A stretch of 64,000 nt of DNA, from the NCBI RefSeq assembly GCF_022179765.1, contig NZ_BPRE01000009.1:1-64000 (forward strand). Reading direction: 5' to 3'. The stretch comes from Methylorubrum suomiense (GTDB lineage: Bacteria; Pseudomonadota; Alphaproteobacteria; Rhizobiales; Beijerinckiaceae). Both the position numbers and the translations under genes were made by a program. The notes beneath the pieces are model-generated. The model did not search any database. It was given only the letters and a program-made list of their open reading frames with translations, and had not been told where the DNA came from. Shown in pieces: positions 44,566-54,097 of this stretch. Within the stretch, counting starts at the first letter, position 1; each line of letters starts with the position of its first letter.

Positions 44566-44853
44566 TCAGACCGCCCGGATTTCCGCCGACAGCGCGGCTG
44601 AGGCCAGGGCCGCAGCCGGCAGATCCACCTCGGGGAGGTGCAATTCGACCGTCGGAACGGGTTCGACGGGCTTGGGTGCCGCAGGCTTCTTCACCGGGTC
44701 GTTGTAGGGGGTGTTGTACGCCTTGCGGATCGATGCCCAGAACGCATCACGTTCGGTGTCGGAGAGCCGGGCGAGGCGGGCGTCGATCGCCTCCCTCGCT
44801 GCCTGCGCCAGCACAGGGGTTTCCTCGACCGTGATCCAGCTCTCAACGTTCAT
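44566..44853 (-). CDS. small hypothetical protein with RDAFW motif (second copy)
   Basis: A 95-residue protein, ATG 44853. After MNVESWITVEETPVLAQAAREAIDARLARL comes SDTERDAFWASIRKAYNTPYN, the same core motif as the gene at 18763-18996, then a Pro/Val-rich segment (VEPVPTVELHLPEVDLP) and an Ala-rich end. The similarity covers only the helix and RDAFW part, so the two are either distant paralogs or share a small domain. It is about 100 nt downstream of argH on the same strand. Function unknown. Confidence 0.6.
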   Translation of the reverse strand: MNVESWITVEETPVLAQAAREAIDARLARLSDTERDAFWASIRKAYNTPYNDPVKKPAAPKPVEPVPTVELHLPEVDLPAAALASAALSAEIRAV

Positions 44854-44950
44854 CGACGGGGCTCCGCGGGTACGAGCGGCCGGATAGCCAAGCTTACCTA
44901 GCCGTTTCATGAACGCGGCATTTTCCGTGCCCGTTCCCGCCGAGCCGGGG

Positions 44951-46342
44951 CTACTTCTCCACAGTTTGCAGTTTCTCGAGCCACGCCTGTGCCCGTGCCC
45001 GGACGTTGTCCGGTGCCGTGCCGCCGTAGCTCGTCCGGCTCGCCACGGAGTTCTCGACGCCGAGCACGGCGAAGACGGCGTCCGTGATCTGCGGCTCGAT
45101 GGCCTGCATCTCGGCGAGCGGCAGTTCCTCCAGTCCCACGCCGCGCTCGGCCGCAGCGGCCACGACGCGACCGGTAACGTGGTGGGCCTGTCGGAACGGC
45201 ATGCCGAGTTCCCGCACCAGCCAATCGGCCAGATCGGTGGCGGTGGCGTAGCCGGAGCCCGCCGCGCGCTTCAGCGTCTCGGTGACCGGTTCGAGGTCGC
45301 GGACCATGCCGGTCATCGCGGCCAAGCACAGCGAGAGCGACTGGAGCGCATCGAACGTGCCCTCCTTGTCCTCCTGCATGTCCTTGGAATATGCGAGCGG
45401 CAGCCCCTTCATGACGATGAGCAGGCCGGTCATGGCGCCGATGATCCGGCCGGCCTTGGCCCGGACCAATTCGGCCGCGTCCGGATTGCGCTTCTGCGGC
45501 ATGATCGACGAGCCGGTGGTGAAGCGGTCCGACAGCTTCACGAAGCCGAACTGCGCCGAGGTCCACACCACCAGCTCTTCGGCGAAGCGCGAGAGGTGGA
45601 CCGCGCAGATCGAGGCGGCGGCGAGCGATTCCAGCGCGAAGTCGCGATCGGCCACCGAATCAAGGGAGTTCGCGGTCGGCCGATCGAAGCCGAGCGCCGC
45701 GGCCGTGGCGTGCCGGTCGATCGGGAAGGAGGTCCCGGCAAGCGCAGCGGCACCGAGGGGGCACTCGTTCAGGCGGGTGCGGGCATCGCGGAACCGGCCC
45801 CGGTCACGGGCCAGCATCTCGACATAGGCGAGGCAGTGATGGCCGAACGTGACCGGCTGGGCCGATTGCAGGTGGGTGAAGCCCGGCATCACCGTGCCGG
45901 CGAAGCGCAGCGCGCTCTCCGCCAGGACAAGCTGCAACTCGGCGACCTGGGCGTCGAGGGCGTCGAGGGTGTCGCGCACCCACAGACGCATGTCGGTGGC
46001 GACTTGGTCGTTGCGCGAGCGGGCGGTGTGAAGGCGCCCCGCCGACGGTCCGACGATCTCGGTCAGGCGGCTCTCCACCGCCATATGAATGTCCTCGAGC
46101 TCGCGGCGATAGGCGAATTCGCCACGCGCGATCTCGGCCTCGACGGACTTGAGCCCGTCGGAAATCGCGGCCACATCGTCGGCCGGCAGGATGCCCTGCG
46201 CTCCCAGCATCGCGACATGCGCCAGCGAACCGCGGATGTCCTGGGGCGCGAGGCGCCGGTCGAACCCGATGGAGGCGTTGATCTCCTCCATGATCTCGGC
46301 GGGGCCGCTCGCGAAGCGCCCGCCCCACATCCGGTTGCTCAT
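44951..46342 (-). CDS. argH: argininosuccinate lyase
   Basis: A 463-residue enzyme, the last step of arginine synthesis, splitting argininosuccinate into arginine and fumarate. Fumarase-superfamily marks: [20 protein letters not shown] at the N-terminus, [42 protein letters not shown] and the signature [16 protein letters not shown] with the catalytic Ser. ATG 46342 begins MSNRMWGG. It diverges from a TlpA-like thioredoxin gene; that neighbour pair is frequent in Rhizobiales. argJ is 17 kb away, so arginine genes are scattered. Confidence 0.97.
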   Translation of the reverse strand: MSNRMWGGRFASGPAEIMEEINASIGFDRRLAPQDIRGSLAHVAMLGAQGILPADDVAAISDGLKSVEAEIARGEFAYRRELEDIHMAVESRLTEIVGPSAGRLHTARSRNDQVATDMRLWVRDTLDALDAQVAELQLVLAESALRFAGTVMPGFTHLQSAQPVTFGHHCLAYVEMLARDRGRFRDARTRLNECPLGAAALAGTSFPIDRHATAAALGFDRPTANSLDSVADRDFALESLAAASICAVHLSRFAEELVVWTSAQFGFVKLSDRFTTGSSIMPQKRNPDAAELVRAKAGRIIGAMTGLLIVMKGLPLAYSKDMQEDKEGTFDALQSLSLCLAAMTGMVRDLEPVTETLKRAAGSGYATATDLADWLVRELGMPFRQAHHVTGRVVAAAAERGVGLEELPLAEMQAIEPQITDAVFAVLGVENSVASRTSYGGTAPDNVRARAQAWLEKLQTVEK

Positions 46343-46384
46343 GGCCCGTTCCACCTTCTCGACTGCGCGCACGGGAGATTGCCG

Positions 46385-47032
46385 GTGAGGGCAAACCCGA
46401 AATTCCTGATCGCCGGCGGCCTCGCCGCCGCGCTCCTCGGCGGCCTCGCCCTATACGGGACGGGCTCGAACCTCGGCAACCTCGTGGGCGTCGCTCCCTC
46501 CGGTCCCTGTGCGCAGGCCGCGCCGGTCGCGGCCCGAATCGCCCCCCATGCCCGCGGTTCGGTCGCCGCCTTCGAGGCGTGGCCGACCCCGCGTCCAGCT
46601 CCGGCGCTGAGCTTCAAGGGCCCGGACGGCGCTCCGAGCGACCTCTCCGCCCTCGGATCGAAACTGCTGCTGGTCAATCTCTGGGCAACGTGGTGTGCCC
46701 CCTGCAAGGCGGAGATGCCGGCCCTCGATCGGCTTCAGGCCGAGTTGGGCGGTGACCGGTTCCAGGTGGTGGCGATCAATGTCGAGACGCGCAATCTCGA
46801 CAAGCCGCCCGCTTGGTTCAAGACCAACGCCATCGCCCACCTGACCTATTACGGCGATCCGGAGGGCAAGGTCCTGCCCGCCCTGCAATCCGCCGCCGGC
46901 TCGACAGGCCTCCCCACCACGATGCTGATCGACGCGAAAGGCTGCGTGCTCGGCGTCATGAAGGGCCCGGCCGAATGGTCGGGCGAGGAGGGCAAGGGCC
47001 TGATCCGCGCCGCGCTCGGTCAGGGCGCCTGA
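46385..47032 (+). CDS. TlpA-like membrane-anchored thioredoxin
   Basis: A 215-residue thiol oxidoreductase of the periplasm. GTG 46385 is chosen from GGGAG 7 nt upstream; the open frame further upstream overlaps argH and is not real. A hydrophobic segment (7-26, [19 protein letters not shown]) anchors it. After a linker, the thioredoxin fold has [18 protein letters not shown] with Cys104 and Cys107, then [12 protein letters not shown] with the cis-Pro. TlpA helps cytochrome oxidase assembly (copper and cytochrome c maturation) in Bradyrhizobium. It is divergent from argH. Confidence 0.92.
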   Translation: MRANPKFLIAGGLAAALLGGLALYGTGSNLGNLVGVAPSGPCAQAAPVAARIAPHARGSVAAFEAWPTPRPAPALSFKGPDGAPSDLSALGSKLLLVNLWATWCAPCKAEMPALDRLQAELGGDRFQVVAINVETRNLDKPPAWFKTNAIAHLTYYGDPEGKVLPALQSAAGSTGLPTTMLIDAKGCVLGVMKGPAEWSGEEGKGLIRAALGQGA

Positions 47033-47084
47033 TCTTGATCAGCGCTGGGTTGCGGCGCCGGCCGGGGACGGGCAACGAAGCGAC

Positions 47085-48281
47085 ATGAACGATCCGTCTT
47101 CCGCCCTGCGCCCGCGGTCGCGTCCGCTCTCGGCAATCCGAACGATCCTGACGAACGACGCGGCGGGCGGGATCGTGCTGATGGCCGCCGCCGCGGCGGC
47201 GCTCGCCGTCGCCAATTCGCCCCTGGCCGAGGGCTATCACCACGCCCTGCATCTCCACCTGGGGCCTTTGAGCCTGCTCCACTGGATCAATGACGGCCTG
47301 ATGGTCGTGTTCTTCCTGATGGTCGGATTGGAGATCAAGCGGGAGGCCCTGGACGGACGCTTGCGCACCTGGCCCGACCGGGTGTTGCCGGGGCTGGCCG
47401 CCGCCGCCGGCATGATCGCACCCGCTCTCGTCTACCTCGCCTTCAATGCCGGTGGCGCGACGGCCCGCGGCTGGGCCATTCCCGCCGCCACCGACATCGC
47501 CTTCGCCCTCGGCGTGCTCGCCCTGCTCGGCCCGCGCGTGCCGATTTCGCTCAAGGTCTTCCTGTCGGCGGTGGCCATCGTCGACGATCTCGGCGCGGTG
47601 ATCATCATTGCCCTGTTCTACACGGGCAGCCTCGACATCACGATGCTCGCCGCCGCTGCGGGTGTGCTGGCGCTCCTCTTCGCCCTCAATCGCCTCGGCG
47701 TCCGAACCCTCCTGCCGTATCTGGCGGCCGGGCTGGCATTGTGGTTCTTCGTGCTGCGCTCCGGCGTCCACGCCACGGTGGCCGGCGTCCTGCTCGCCCT
47801 GTTCATCCCGATCCGTCCGAGCCCCGGCCGGCCGGAGGACACGACCTCGCCGCTCCATCGGCTGGAGCACGGCCTGAGCCCCTGGGTCTCGTTCCTGATC
47901 GTCCCCGTTTTTGGTTTCGCCAATGCCGGCGTGACGCTTCTTGGCCTGCCCGCGCGCGCGCTCCTCGATCCGGTGACGCTCGGTGTCGCGCTCGGATTGT
48001 TCCTCGGCAAGCAGGCCGGCATCTTCGCCGCCGTGCGTCTCGCCGTCGCGACCGGCCTCGCGACCCGTCCGTCGGGTGCGAGCTGGCCGCAAATCTACGG
48101 CGTCGCGCTCCTGTGCGGCATCGGCTTCACCATGAGCTTGTTCATCGGCGGGCTCGCCTTCACCGATGGCCTGCACGAGACCGAGACCAAGCTCGGGGTG
48201 CTTGGCGGGTCGCTGCTGTCCGGAATCGTCGGGGCAGGGGTGCTTCTTCTTGCGCGAAGGACGGCGCGCGAGCGCGTTTAA
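47085..48281 (+). CDS. nhaA: Na+/H+ antiporter NhaA
   Basis: A 398-residue inner-membrane antiporter with about 12 helices. The cation site has the Asp-Asp pair in [19 protein letters not shown]; other family marks are [28 protein letters not shown] segment near residues 60-90, [20 protein letters not shown] and [19 protein letters not shown]. It exports Na+ (or Li+) for protons and protects against alkali and salt. ATG 47085 follows the TlpA-like gene by 52 nt; the two may share a promoter. Confidence 0.97.
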   Translation: MNDPSSALRPRSRPLSAIRTILTNDAAGGIVLMAAAAAALAVANSPLAEGYHHALHLHLGPLSLLHWINDGLMVVFFLMVGLEIKREALDGRLRTWPDRVLPGLAAAAGMIAPALVYLAFNAGGATARGWAIPAATDIAFALGVLALLGPRVPISLKVFLSAVAIVDDLGAVIIIALFYTGSLDITMLAAAAGVLALLFALNRLGVRTLLPYLAAGLALWFFVLRSGVHATVAGVLLALFIPIRPSPGRPEDTTSPLHRLEHGLSPWVSFLIVPVFGFANAGVTLLGLPARALLDPVTLGVALGLFLGKQAGIFAAVRLAVATGLATRPSGASWPQIYGVALLCGIGFTMSLFIGGLAFTDGLHETETKLGVLGGSLLSGIVGAGVLLLARRTARERV

Positions 48282-48308
48282 CCCCTGATAAGACGCGTTG
48301 CGCCTGCG

Positions 48309-48329
48309 AGCCTGCTCGTCGAGCAGGCT
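48309..48329 (+). terminator. short inverted repeat after nhaA
   Basis: A 9-bp perfect stem (AGCCTGCTC/GAGCAGGCT) with a 3-nt loop, 27 nt past the nhaA stop. It has no T-run. It could slow transcription before the carbamoyltransferase gene. Confidence 0.35.
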
Positions 48330-48375
48330 ATTCGCGGCGTTGCGGCGCATCTCGGCGGGGTGTAGCCCGGCCTTC

Positions 48376-50145
48376 ATGCGCTACTACCTCGGCCTCGCGA
48401 CGACCTTCCACGATCCGGCGCTCGCCCTGATCGGGCCGGACGGCACGGTCTTGTTCGCTGAAGCCGCCGAGCGTTACCTGCAATACAAGCGTGCGCCGAA
48501 TTGCGAGCCTGATCCCGGCACGCGCATGGCCGGACTTCTGAAGCGTTACGTGCCGGAAGGCGCCGAGCTCGTCATCGCCTCGTCCTGGGGCGAACAATTT
48601 TCCGAGTTCCTGAAGGGCCAAGCGGCCTCCGGCGCCTTCGATCTCACGGCCCTGGCGGCTCACCCATCGACCCTCAACCGCTCCTTCGTGCCGGAGCGCG
48701 CCGAACGCGTCTTCATCGCCGATCTCCACGCCATGCAGGCGCGGGCCGGCAACGGCACGATGCTGGCGCTCGACAACGAGACCCGCGGTTTCGGCGGCAG
48801 GCCCCGGGCGACGATCGCCGGACAGCGGCGCTACGCGCACCATCGGGCCCATGCCGCCTACGCCCTGTGGGGGAGCCCGTTCGCGGAGGCGACCGCTCTC
48901 GTCGTCGACGGCATGGGCGAGACCGGCGCGGCGGAGATCTATCGCTTGAAGGACGGCCGCATCGAGGAGGTTCGGCGCCATCGTGGGCGCGGCTCGGTCG
49001 GGTTCCTCTACGGGCTCATCACGGATCTGGCCGGCTTCGATCAGATCAAGGGCGAGGAATGGAAGATCATGGGGCTCGCCCCCTATGGACGCACCGATCC
49101 GGCTCTCATGGACCTGCTGCGTCGTCTCTTCACGATCGAGGAGGGCCGCATCCGATTCGCCGATGCCGAGACCGTGCAGGCCGTCGCCGCGGCGGTGCTG
49201 GCGCGTCGGCCGGTCGATCTCGATGAGCAGGGCTGGGCCGATCTCGCCCGGTGCGGCCAGGACATCTTTTCCGAGTTGATGGATGCACTCGTCGCGGAGG
49301 CCTGGGCGCTGGCCCCATCCGAAAATCTCGTGATCGCCGGCGGCTGCGGCCTCAACTCGTCCTATAACGGCCGGGTGCTCGCACGCTCGGGCTTCGAGCG
49401 CCTGCACGTACCCTCGGCCCCCGCCGATGACGGTAACGCCGTCGGCGCCGCTTGGTTGGCCCTGGCCGAGGACGATCCCGATTGGATGGGCCCGAAGGCG
49501 CAGATGCGCCCGCTCACGCCCTATCTCGGCTCCACCGTCTCGACCGAGCCGTTGGAGCGTATGGCGGAAGGCGAACCCCGCGCCCGCCGCCTCGGGCACG
49601 ACGGTGTGATCCGGGAAGCGGCCCGGATCCTGGCAGCGGGCGGTCTCGTCGGGTGGGTGCAGGGGCGGGCGGAATTCGGGCCGCGAGCACTGGGCAACCG
49701 CTCGATCCTGGCCGACCCGCGACCGGCAAATGCCAAAGAGTCCTTGAACGCCAAGGTGAAGTACCGAGAGGGGTTTCGCCCCTTCGCGCCGTCGATCCTG
49801 GCCGAGGCCGGCCCGGACTGGTTCGAGGATTATGCCGACAGCCCGTATATGGAGCGCACCCTGGTCTGGCGCGACGCCGTGCGGGCACGCGTGCCGGCGG
49901 TGGTGCATGAAGATGGCACCGGCCGGCTTCAGAGCGTCACGGCCGAGCGCAACCCGCTCTACGCCTCGCTGATCTCCGCTTTCGCGGAATTGACCGGCGT
50001 CCCGATCCTGCTCAACACGAGCTTCAACATCATGGGAAAGCCGATCCTCCACACGGCGGAGGACGCGATCCTGATGTTCTACACGACCGGTCTCGACGCC
50101 GTCGTGGTCGAGGACTGGATCCTGACGAAAAAGGCGCCCGCTTAG
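48376..50145 (+). CDS. NodU/CmcH-family carbamoyltransferase
   Basis: A 589-residue O-carbamoyltransferase of the TobZ/NodU type, which first makes carbamoyl-adenylate and then transfers the carbamoyl group to a hydroxyl. N-terminal Kae1-like half: YYLGLATTFHDPALALI, the metal-binding YAHHRAHAAYA and VDGMGETGAAEIY. C-terminal adenylate half: GWVQGRAEFGPRALGNRSILADPR and FRPFAPSIL, ILLNTSFNIMGKPI. The substrate cannot be read from the sequence. Nod-factor, antibiotic and polysaccharide carbamoylation all use this family; no nod or antibiotic genes lie here. ATG 48376 is used. Confidence 0.92.
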   Translation: MRYYLGLATTFHDPALALIGPDGTVLFAEAAERYLQYKRAPNCEPDPGTRMAGLLKRYVPEGAELVIASSWGEQFSEFLKGQAASGAFDLTALAAHPSTLNRSFVPERAERVFIADLHAMQARAGNGTMLALDNETRGFGGRPRATIAGQRRYAHHRAHAAYALWGSPFAEATALVVDGMGETGAAEIYRLKDGRIEEVRRHRGRGSVGFLYGLITDLAGFDQIKGEEWKIMGLAPYGRTDPALMDLLRRLFTIEEGRIRFADAETVQAVAAAVLARRPVDLDEQGWADLARCGQDIFSELMDALVAEAWALAPSENLVIAGGCGLNSSYNGRVLARSGFERLHVPSAPADDGNAVGAAWLALAEDDPDWMGPKAQMRPLTPYLGSTVSTEPLERMAEGEPRARRLGHDGVIREAARILAAGGLVGWVQGRAEFGPRALGNRSILADPRPANAKESLNAKVKYREGFRPFAPSILAEAGPDWFEDYADSPYMERTLVWRDAVRARVPAVVHEDGTGRLQSVTAERNPLYASLISAFAELTGVPILLNTSFNIMGKPILHTAEDAILMFYTTGLDAVVVEDWILTKKAPA

Positions 50146-50205
50146 AAGCGGACGCCCATTCAAACTCTCTCCGATCCGCCTTCCGGCGTCCCGGTCCGGC
50201 TAGCG

Positions 50206-50550
50206 TCACTCGCAGACTTCGACCTTCTTGTAGGTGTACTCGTCTTCGTTAAGCCACTGCTTGCGCCGCTCGTAGTGGCAGATCGGGCCCCGGCGCGGCG
50301 GCGGGGCGACATAGATGGGCTCTTCCTCGACATAGACCGGGCGCGGGGCCGGACGGGGGGGCGGAGGAGGCGCGCCGTTCAGAAGGGCACCGAGGGCAAG
50401 GCCGCCGACGACACCGGCAGCGGCACCACCGATGAGGGCGCCGTTGCGGCCGTCGCGGGCCGAAGCGGGGGCGGTGGAAACGAGGGCGGCGGCGAGGAGC
50501 GCCGCGTAAGCGCCCTTCCGGGCGAGGACGGAGACGGACGACGCGGGCAC
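50206..50550 (-). CDS. small exported Pro-rich protein
   Basis: A 114-residue protein from GTG 50550, with a strong GGAGG 9 nt upstream (an ATG at 50558 is in another frame). Signal peptide at about 1-32 (ALVSTAPASA before RDG), a glycine-zipper-like strip (NGALIGGAAAGVVGGLALGALL), a Pro-rich stretch (PPPPPRPAPRPVYVEEEPIYVAPPP) and a conserved end with CHYERRKQWLNEDEYTYKKVEVCE, two Cys. Resembles other small secreted methylobacterial proteins. No function known. Confidence 0.75.
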   Translation of the reverse strand: MPASSVSVLARKGAYAALLAAALVSTAPASARDGRNGALIGGAAAGVVGGLALGALLNGAPPPPPRPAPRPVYVEEEPIYVAPPPRRGPICHYERRKQWLNEDEYTYKKVEVCE

Positions 50551-50631
50551 GGGAACATACCTCCGGGAAACGTGCCGCCACGCTAGCTTGACCGTGCTTA
50601 AGGAATGGCGAACGCGCCCTTATGCTGCCGT

Positions 50632-51306
50632 TCAGATAACGTCATCGAGAGCCGACACCACTGCCCGCGGGGGCAGGTCCGGATACTCGTCCGGCTGGCC
50701 CTTCCGGTTGACCCAGACCGCATCGAACCCGAAGGCCGTCGCTCCGGCGATATCCCAGCGGTTCGACGAAAAGAACAGCACGTCCTCCCGCGCGGCTCCA
50801 AACCGGTCGAGCACCATTTGGTAGGCGGCCGGTGCCGTCTTGAAGGTCAAAACCGGATCGACCGACAGCACCGCGTCGAGCCGATCGCCGAGTTCGGCCG
50901 AGGCGACCGCTCTCTCGAGCATCGCCGCATTGCCATTGGAGAACAGGGCGGTCTTCAGCCCGGCATCGCGCAACCGCGTCAGCGTGTCGGGCACCTCGCC
51001 ATAGGCATCGAGGTCGCGATAGGCGACGAGCAAGGTTTCGCGAAGGGCCGGATCGACGTCGGGATATGTGGCGAGGGCGAAGTCGAGCGCCCGCTCGGTC
51101 AGAGTCCAGAACGGCGTGTAGCGTCCCATCAAACCGATCACCCAGCTGTATTCGAGCTGCTTGGTGCGCCACAGCTCGGACAGGGGCTGCGCCTGAGGGC
51201 CGATGGCCCCTGCGTGACGGGAGACCGCCGAATGCACGTCGAACAACGTGCCGTAGGCGTCGAAAACGGCGTGGGTCTTGCCGGCGAGGAGATCGGTTTG
51301 GGCCAT
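50632..51306 (-). CDS. haloacid dehalogenase, type II
   Basis: A 224-residue HAD enzyme: nucleophile Asp in HAVFDAYGTLFDVHS, YSWVIGLMGRYTPFWTLTERAL in the cap, SNGNAAMLERAV with the Ser of motif II, the Lys in DPVLTFKTAPAAY and FFSSNRWDIAGATAFGFDAVWVNR for motif IV. Type II members remove halide from L-2-haloacids such as chloroacetate. ATG 51306 begins MAQTDLLAG. It is 31 nt after murJ on the same strand, probably read with it. Whether it uses haloacids here cannot be seen. Confidence 0.92.
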   Translation of the reverse strand: MAQTDLLAGKTHAVFDAYGTLFDVHSAVSRHAGAIGPQAQPLSELWRTKQLEYSWVIGLMGRYTPFWTLTERALDFALATYPDVDPALRETLLVAYRDLDAYGEVPDTLTRLRDAGLKTALFSNGNAAMLERAVASAELGDRLDAVLSVDPVLTFKTAPAAYQMVLDRFGAAREDVLFFSSNRWDIAGATAFGFDAVWVNRKGQPDEYPDLPPRAVVSALDDVI

Positions 51307-51337
51307 GCCGCACATCTGTGGTGACGGTGAGGGATGG

Positions 51338-52867
51338 CTACCTGCGGCGCAAACGCACGCCGAAGAGACGCAGCGCGACCAGCAGGACACCGGCATAGGC
51401 GAGCGCTCCGGCCATCCCGACCAGCGCGAGCACCGCGACCCCGCGGAAATGGGGAAGCTCCGGTACGATCCGCTCGACGAAGGGGAAACCGTAGATCGCC
51501 AGCAGGCCGAGGCCGACGCTCGCACCGGCGACCACCCCGACGGTGACCAGCAGCGTGCGTCCGGGCGCGGTCCAGCCCCGCCGGAGGGCCAGGGTATAGA
51601 GGAGACCCAGGTTGATCCACGCGCCGATGGCGGTCGCCAGCGCGAGACCGGCAACCCCGTAAGGACCGGTCAGCACGACTTTCAGCCCGACATTGACGGC
51701 GATGCCGGTCAGTGAGGCGTAAAGCGGCGTCTTCGTGTCCTGCCGGGCGTAAAAGCTCGCTACGATCGAGCGCAGCAGCACCACGGCCGGAAGGGCCAGA
51801 CCATAGGCCGCGAGCACGGCCGCGGCGCGCGTCGCATCCTCGGCCGTGAAGGCGCCACGCTGGAACAGGGCGGCCATGATCGGGCCCGGCAAGGTCAGGA
51901 AGGCAACGGCGAAGGGGGCCGAGAGCGCTAGCGAGAAGCCCGCCGCCCGGTTCTGGGCCGCGTGGGCCCCGACGGCATCGCCGGCCGCGAGCCGGCGGCT
52001 CATCTCCGGCAGGAGTACGGTGCCCGCGGCGATGGCGATGACGCCGAAGGGAAGCTGATACAGGCGATCCGCGTAATAGAGCGCCGAGACCGCACCGACC
52101 GGTAGGAAGCTCGCGATGATGGTGTCGGCGAACGACGCGATCTGAAACCCGGCCGATCCGATCACGGCCGGACCGAGCACCTTGAAGAAGCGGACCATGT
52201 TCGGATCGCGCAGGGTCGGACGCACCAGCCGGGGTGCATAGGCCGCGCGCCGCGCATCCCACCACACGAGACCGAATTGCAGCACGCCCGACACCGACAC
52301 GCCCCAGGCGGCGGCGTAGGCCGCGTTCGGAAACAGGAAGGCCAGCGCCAGGGCCATGAGCATGGCGAGGTTGAGCAGCACCGGCGCGCCGGCGGCGGCG
52401 GCGAAGCGGCGATGGGCGTTGAGGATGCCGGAGAACAACGTCACCAGCGTCATGAACAGCAGGTAGGGGAAGGTGATGCGCGTGAGATCGACGGCCAGCG
52501 CGAAGCGTCCGGCATCGTCCGCGAATCCCGGGGCCAGCGCCCGCACGATCCAGGGCATCGCCGGCAAGGCCACCGCCAGCAGCGCCACCTGTACGAGCAA
52601 CATCAGGGTGAAGACGCGATCGGCGAAGCCTTTGGCCGCGCCCGCCGCGCCCGCCTCTTCCAGCCGCGCATAGGCGGGCACGAAGGCGGTGTTGAATGCG
52701 CCCTCACCGAAGATCGCCCGGAAATGGTTGGGCAGGCGGAAGGCGACGACGAAGGCATCGGCGATCGGCCCCGCACCCATCACCGCGGCCGTGACCACGT
52801 CACGGGCAAACCCGGTGACCCGCGAGATGAGCGTCCAGCCACCGACGGAGAGGATCGAGCGGATCAT
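51338..52867 (-). CDS. murJ: lipid II flippase MurJ
   Basis: A 509-residue 14-helix MVF/MOP-type transporter that flips lipid II to the periplasm for peptidoglycan synthesis. Marks: RSILSVGGWTLISRVTGFARDVVTAAVMGAGPIADAFVVAFRLPNHFRAIFGEGAFNTAFVPAYA at the N-terminus (shown by its parts RVTGFARD, FRLPN and FGEGAF) and QLPFGVIAIAAGTVLLPEMSR. The start ATG 52867 fits. It shares a strand with the haloacid dehalogenase. The upstream spacer holds a long inverted repeat and the superoxide dismutase terminator. Confidence 0.96.
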   Translation of the reverse strand: MIRSILSVGGWTLISRVTGFARDVVTAAVMGAGPIADAFVVAFRLPNHFRAIFGEGAFNTAFVPAYARLEEAGAAGAAKGFADRVFTLMLLVQVALLAVALPAMPWIVRALAPGFADDAGRFALAVDLTRITFPYLLFMTLVTLFSGILNAHRRFAAAAGAPVLLNLAMLMALALAFLFPNAAYAAAWGVSVSGVLQFGLVWWDARRAAYAPRLVRPTLRDPNMVRFFKVLGPAVIGSAGFQIASFADTIIASFLPVGAVSALYYADRLYQLPFGVIAIAAGTVLLPEMSRRLAAGDAVGAHAAQNRAAGFSLALSAPFAVAFLTLPGPIMAALFQRGAFTAEDATRAAAVLAAYGLALPAVVLLRSIVASFYARQDTKTPLYASLTGIAVNVGLKVVLTGPYGVAGLALATAIGAWINLGLLYTLALRRGWTAPGRTLLVTVGVVAGASVGLGLLAIYGFPFVERIVPELPHFRGVAVLALVGMAGALAYAGVLLVALRLFGVRLRRR

Positions 52868-52947
52868 GCGTTTGGGAGTCGATCCTATGCGAGCCGTCGA
52901 AGATCGCTTGAATGATTGGCGGCCGGATCGGCAGCGCCAATCCAATC

Positions 52948-53070
52948 ATCCCCCCCCTCATCCTGAGGTGCCGCAGCGAAGCAAAAGCCTCGAAGGAGGG
53001 CTCCAGATCACGCGCGATCTCTGGAGCCCTCCTTCGAGGCCGCTTCGCGGCACCTCAGGATGAGGGGGAT
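52948..53070. repeat. long imperfect inverted repeat (REP-like element)
   Basis: Two arms of about 55-60 nt (52948-53009 and 53016-53070) around a 6-nt centre. The outer parts match almost fully (CCCTCATCCTGAGGTGCCGC on the left, complement on the right), as does the inner GCCTCGAAGGAGGGCTCCAG; a few bases between them differ, and the right arm has two extra. As RNA it would form a very long hairpin. From memory, CCTCATCCTGAGG-type repeats are scattered in Rhizobiales genomes; this I could not check. Confidence 0.8.
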
Positions 53071-53168
53071 AGGTCGATTGACCGATCCCGAAGCGGCCGC
53101 CTGCTGTAGGCAGTAAGGCGTCCTGTCGACCCGGGGCAATGACAACCGCGCCACGCCCCGCACGAAAA

Positions 53169-53197
53169 GGGCCGCCCCATCGCGGATGGGACGGCCC
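53169..53197 (-). terminator. terminator after the superoxide dismutase gene
   Basis: A 12-bp stem with one mismatch and a 5-nt loop. On the minus strand it follows the sod stop by about 27 nt and is followed by TTTTCGTG, as an intrinsic terminator should be. Confidence 0.8.
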
Positions 53198-53223
53198 GGA
53201 AAAGATGGTTTAGACGGAGACGA

Positions 53224-53823
53224 TCAGGCCTTCGCCTCGCCGTACAGCTTCTCGACATACTCCCAGTTCACGAGGTTCTCGATGAACGCCTTGAGGTAGT
53301 CGGGACGGCGGTTGCGGTAGTCGATGTAGTAGGAATGCTCCCACACGTCGACGCCGAGGATCGGGGTCGCGCCGTGGACCAGCGGGTTCTCCCCGTTGGG
53401 GGTCTTCTGGATGACGAGCTTGCCGTCCTTGACCGCGAGCCAGGCCCAGCCGGAGCCGAACTGACCGACGCCAGCCTGGATGAAATCGGCCTTGAACTTC
53501 TCGTAGCCGCCGAGATCCTCGTCGATCTTCGACGCGAGGGCCGCCGGGGGCTGGCCGCCGCCATTGGGCTTCATCCAATTCCAGAAATGGAGGTGGTTGA
53601 AGTGCTGGCCGGCATTGTTGAATAGCGCTTGGTTCGTGCCGTAGCTCGCCTTGACGATTTCCTCGACGCTCTTGCCGGCGAGGTCCGTGCCTTCCAGCAG
53701 CTTATTGCCGGTGTCGACATAGGCCTTGTGGTGCTTGTCGTGGTGAAACTCGAGGGTTTCCTTCGACATGTAGGGCCCCAGCGCGTCGTACGCGTAGGGC
53801 AGCTCCGGCAGGGTGAACGTCAT
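53224..53823 (-). CDS. sodB: superoxide dismutase, Fe/Mn family
   Basis: A 199-residue enzyme converting superoxide to O2 and H2O2. Metal ligands: His27 in FHHDKHHKAYV, the His in QHFNHLHFW, and Asp with His in DVWEHSYYIDY. A Gln stands in AGQHFNH, where iron-type enzymes keep it, and GQFGSGWAWL fits too, so the iron form is likelier; metal choice cannot be settled from sequence. No signal peptide, so cytoplasmic. ATG 53823 gives the normal start FTLPELPYAYDAL. Confidence 0.95.
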   Translation of the reverse strand: MTFTLPELPYAYDALGPYMSKETLEFHHDKHHKAYVDTGNKLLEGTDLAGKSVEEIVKASYGTNQALFNNAGQHFNHLHFWNWMKPNGGGQPPAALASKIDEDLGGYEKFKADFIQAGVGQFGSGWAWLAVKDGKLVIQKTPNGENPLVHGATPILGVDVWEHSYYIDYRNRRPDYLKAFIENLVNWEYVEKLYGEAKA

Positions 53824-54097
53824 GCGGGTCTCCTGAGTTATCCGGGCCTCACGGGCGTGGGTCGAAGGGCGTACCGGGGGACGGGCCCGGTGCGCGGCCG
53901 GCGAGGCGACGCCGGGTAGGTAAGTCGATCCCTCGGGATCGGCAACGACCGGTGGCGCCGCGAACTGTGGGAGAATAGGGGCGAAGCCGCGGAAACGCCC
54001 GATTTGACCGTGCAACGTCCGCCGCGAATTTTGCAATGCGGGTTCCGGGGGTTATCCTATTGCTCCCTGCCGCCCGCGACAGTCATTCGAGAGTGCC

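Larger units (their letters stand above)
52868..53223. other. spacer holding a long inverted repeat and a terminator
   Basis: 356 nt between murJ and the superoxide dismutase gene, both on the minus strand. It holds the repeat at 52948-53070 and the hairpin at 53169-53197. Reading frames across it have no protein character. Confidence 0.6.

Noticed and set aside
44909..46384. Long upstream extension of the TlpA-like gene
   Set aside because: It runs antisense through argH. GTG 46385 has a good ribosome site and starts the membrane anchor.
48376..50145. Nodulation gene cluster
   Set aside because: The carbamoyltransferase is of NodU type, but there are no nodABC genes or nod boxes in the window.
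52948..53070. CRISPR repeat or attachment site
   Set aside because: Only one inverted pair is present, with no regularly spaced direct repeats or spacer series, and no tRNA or integrase is close.
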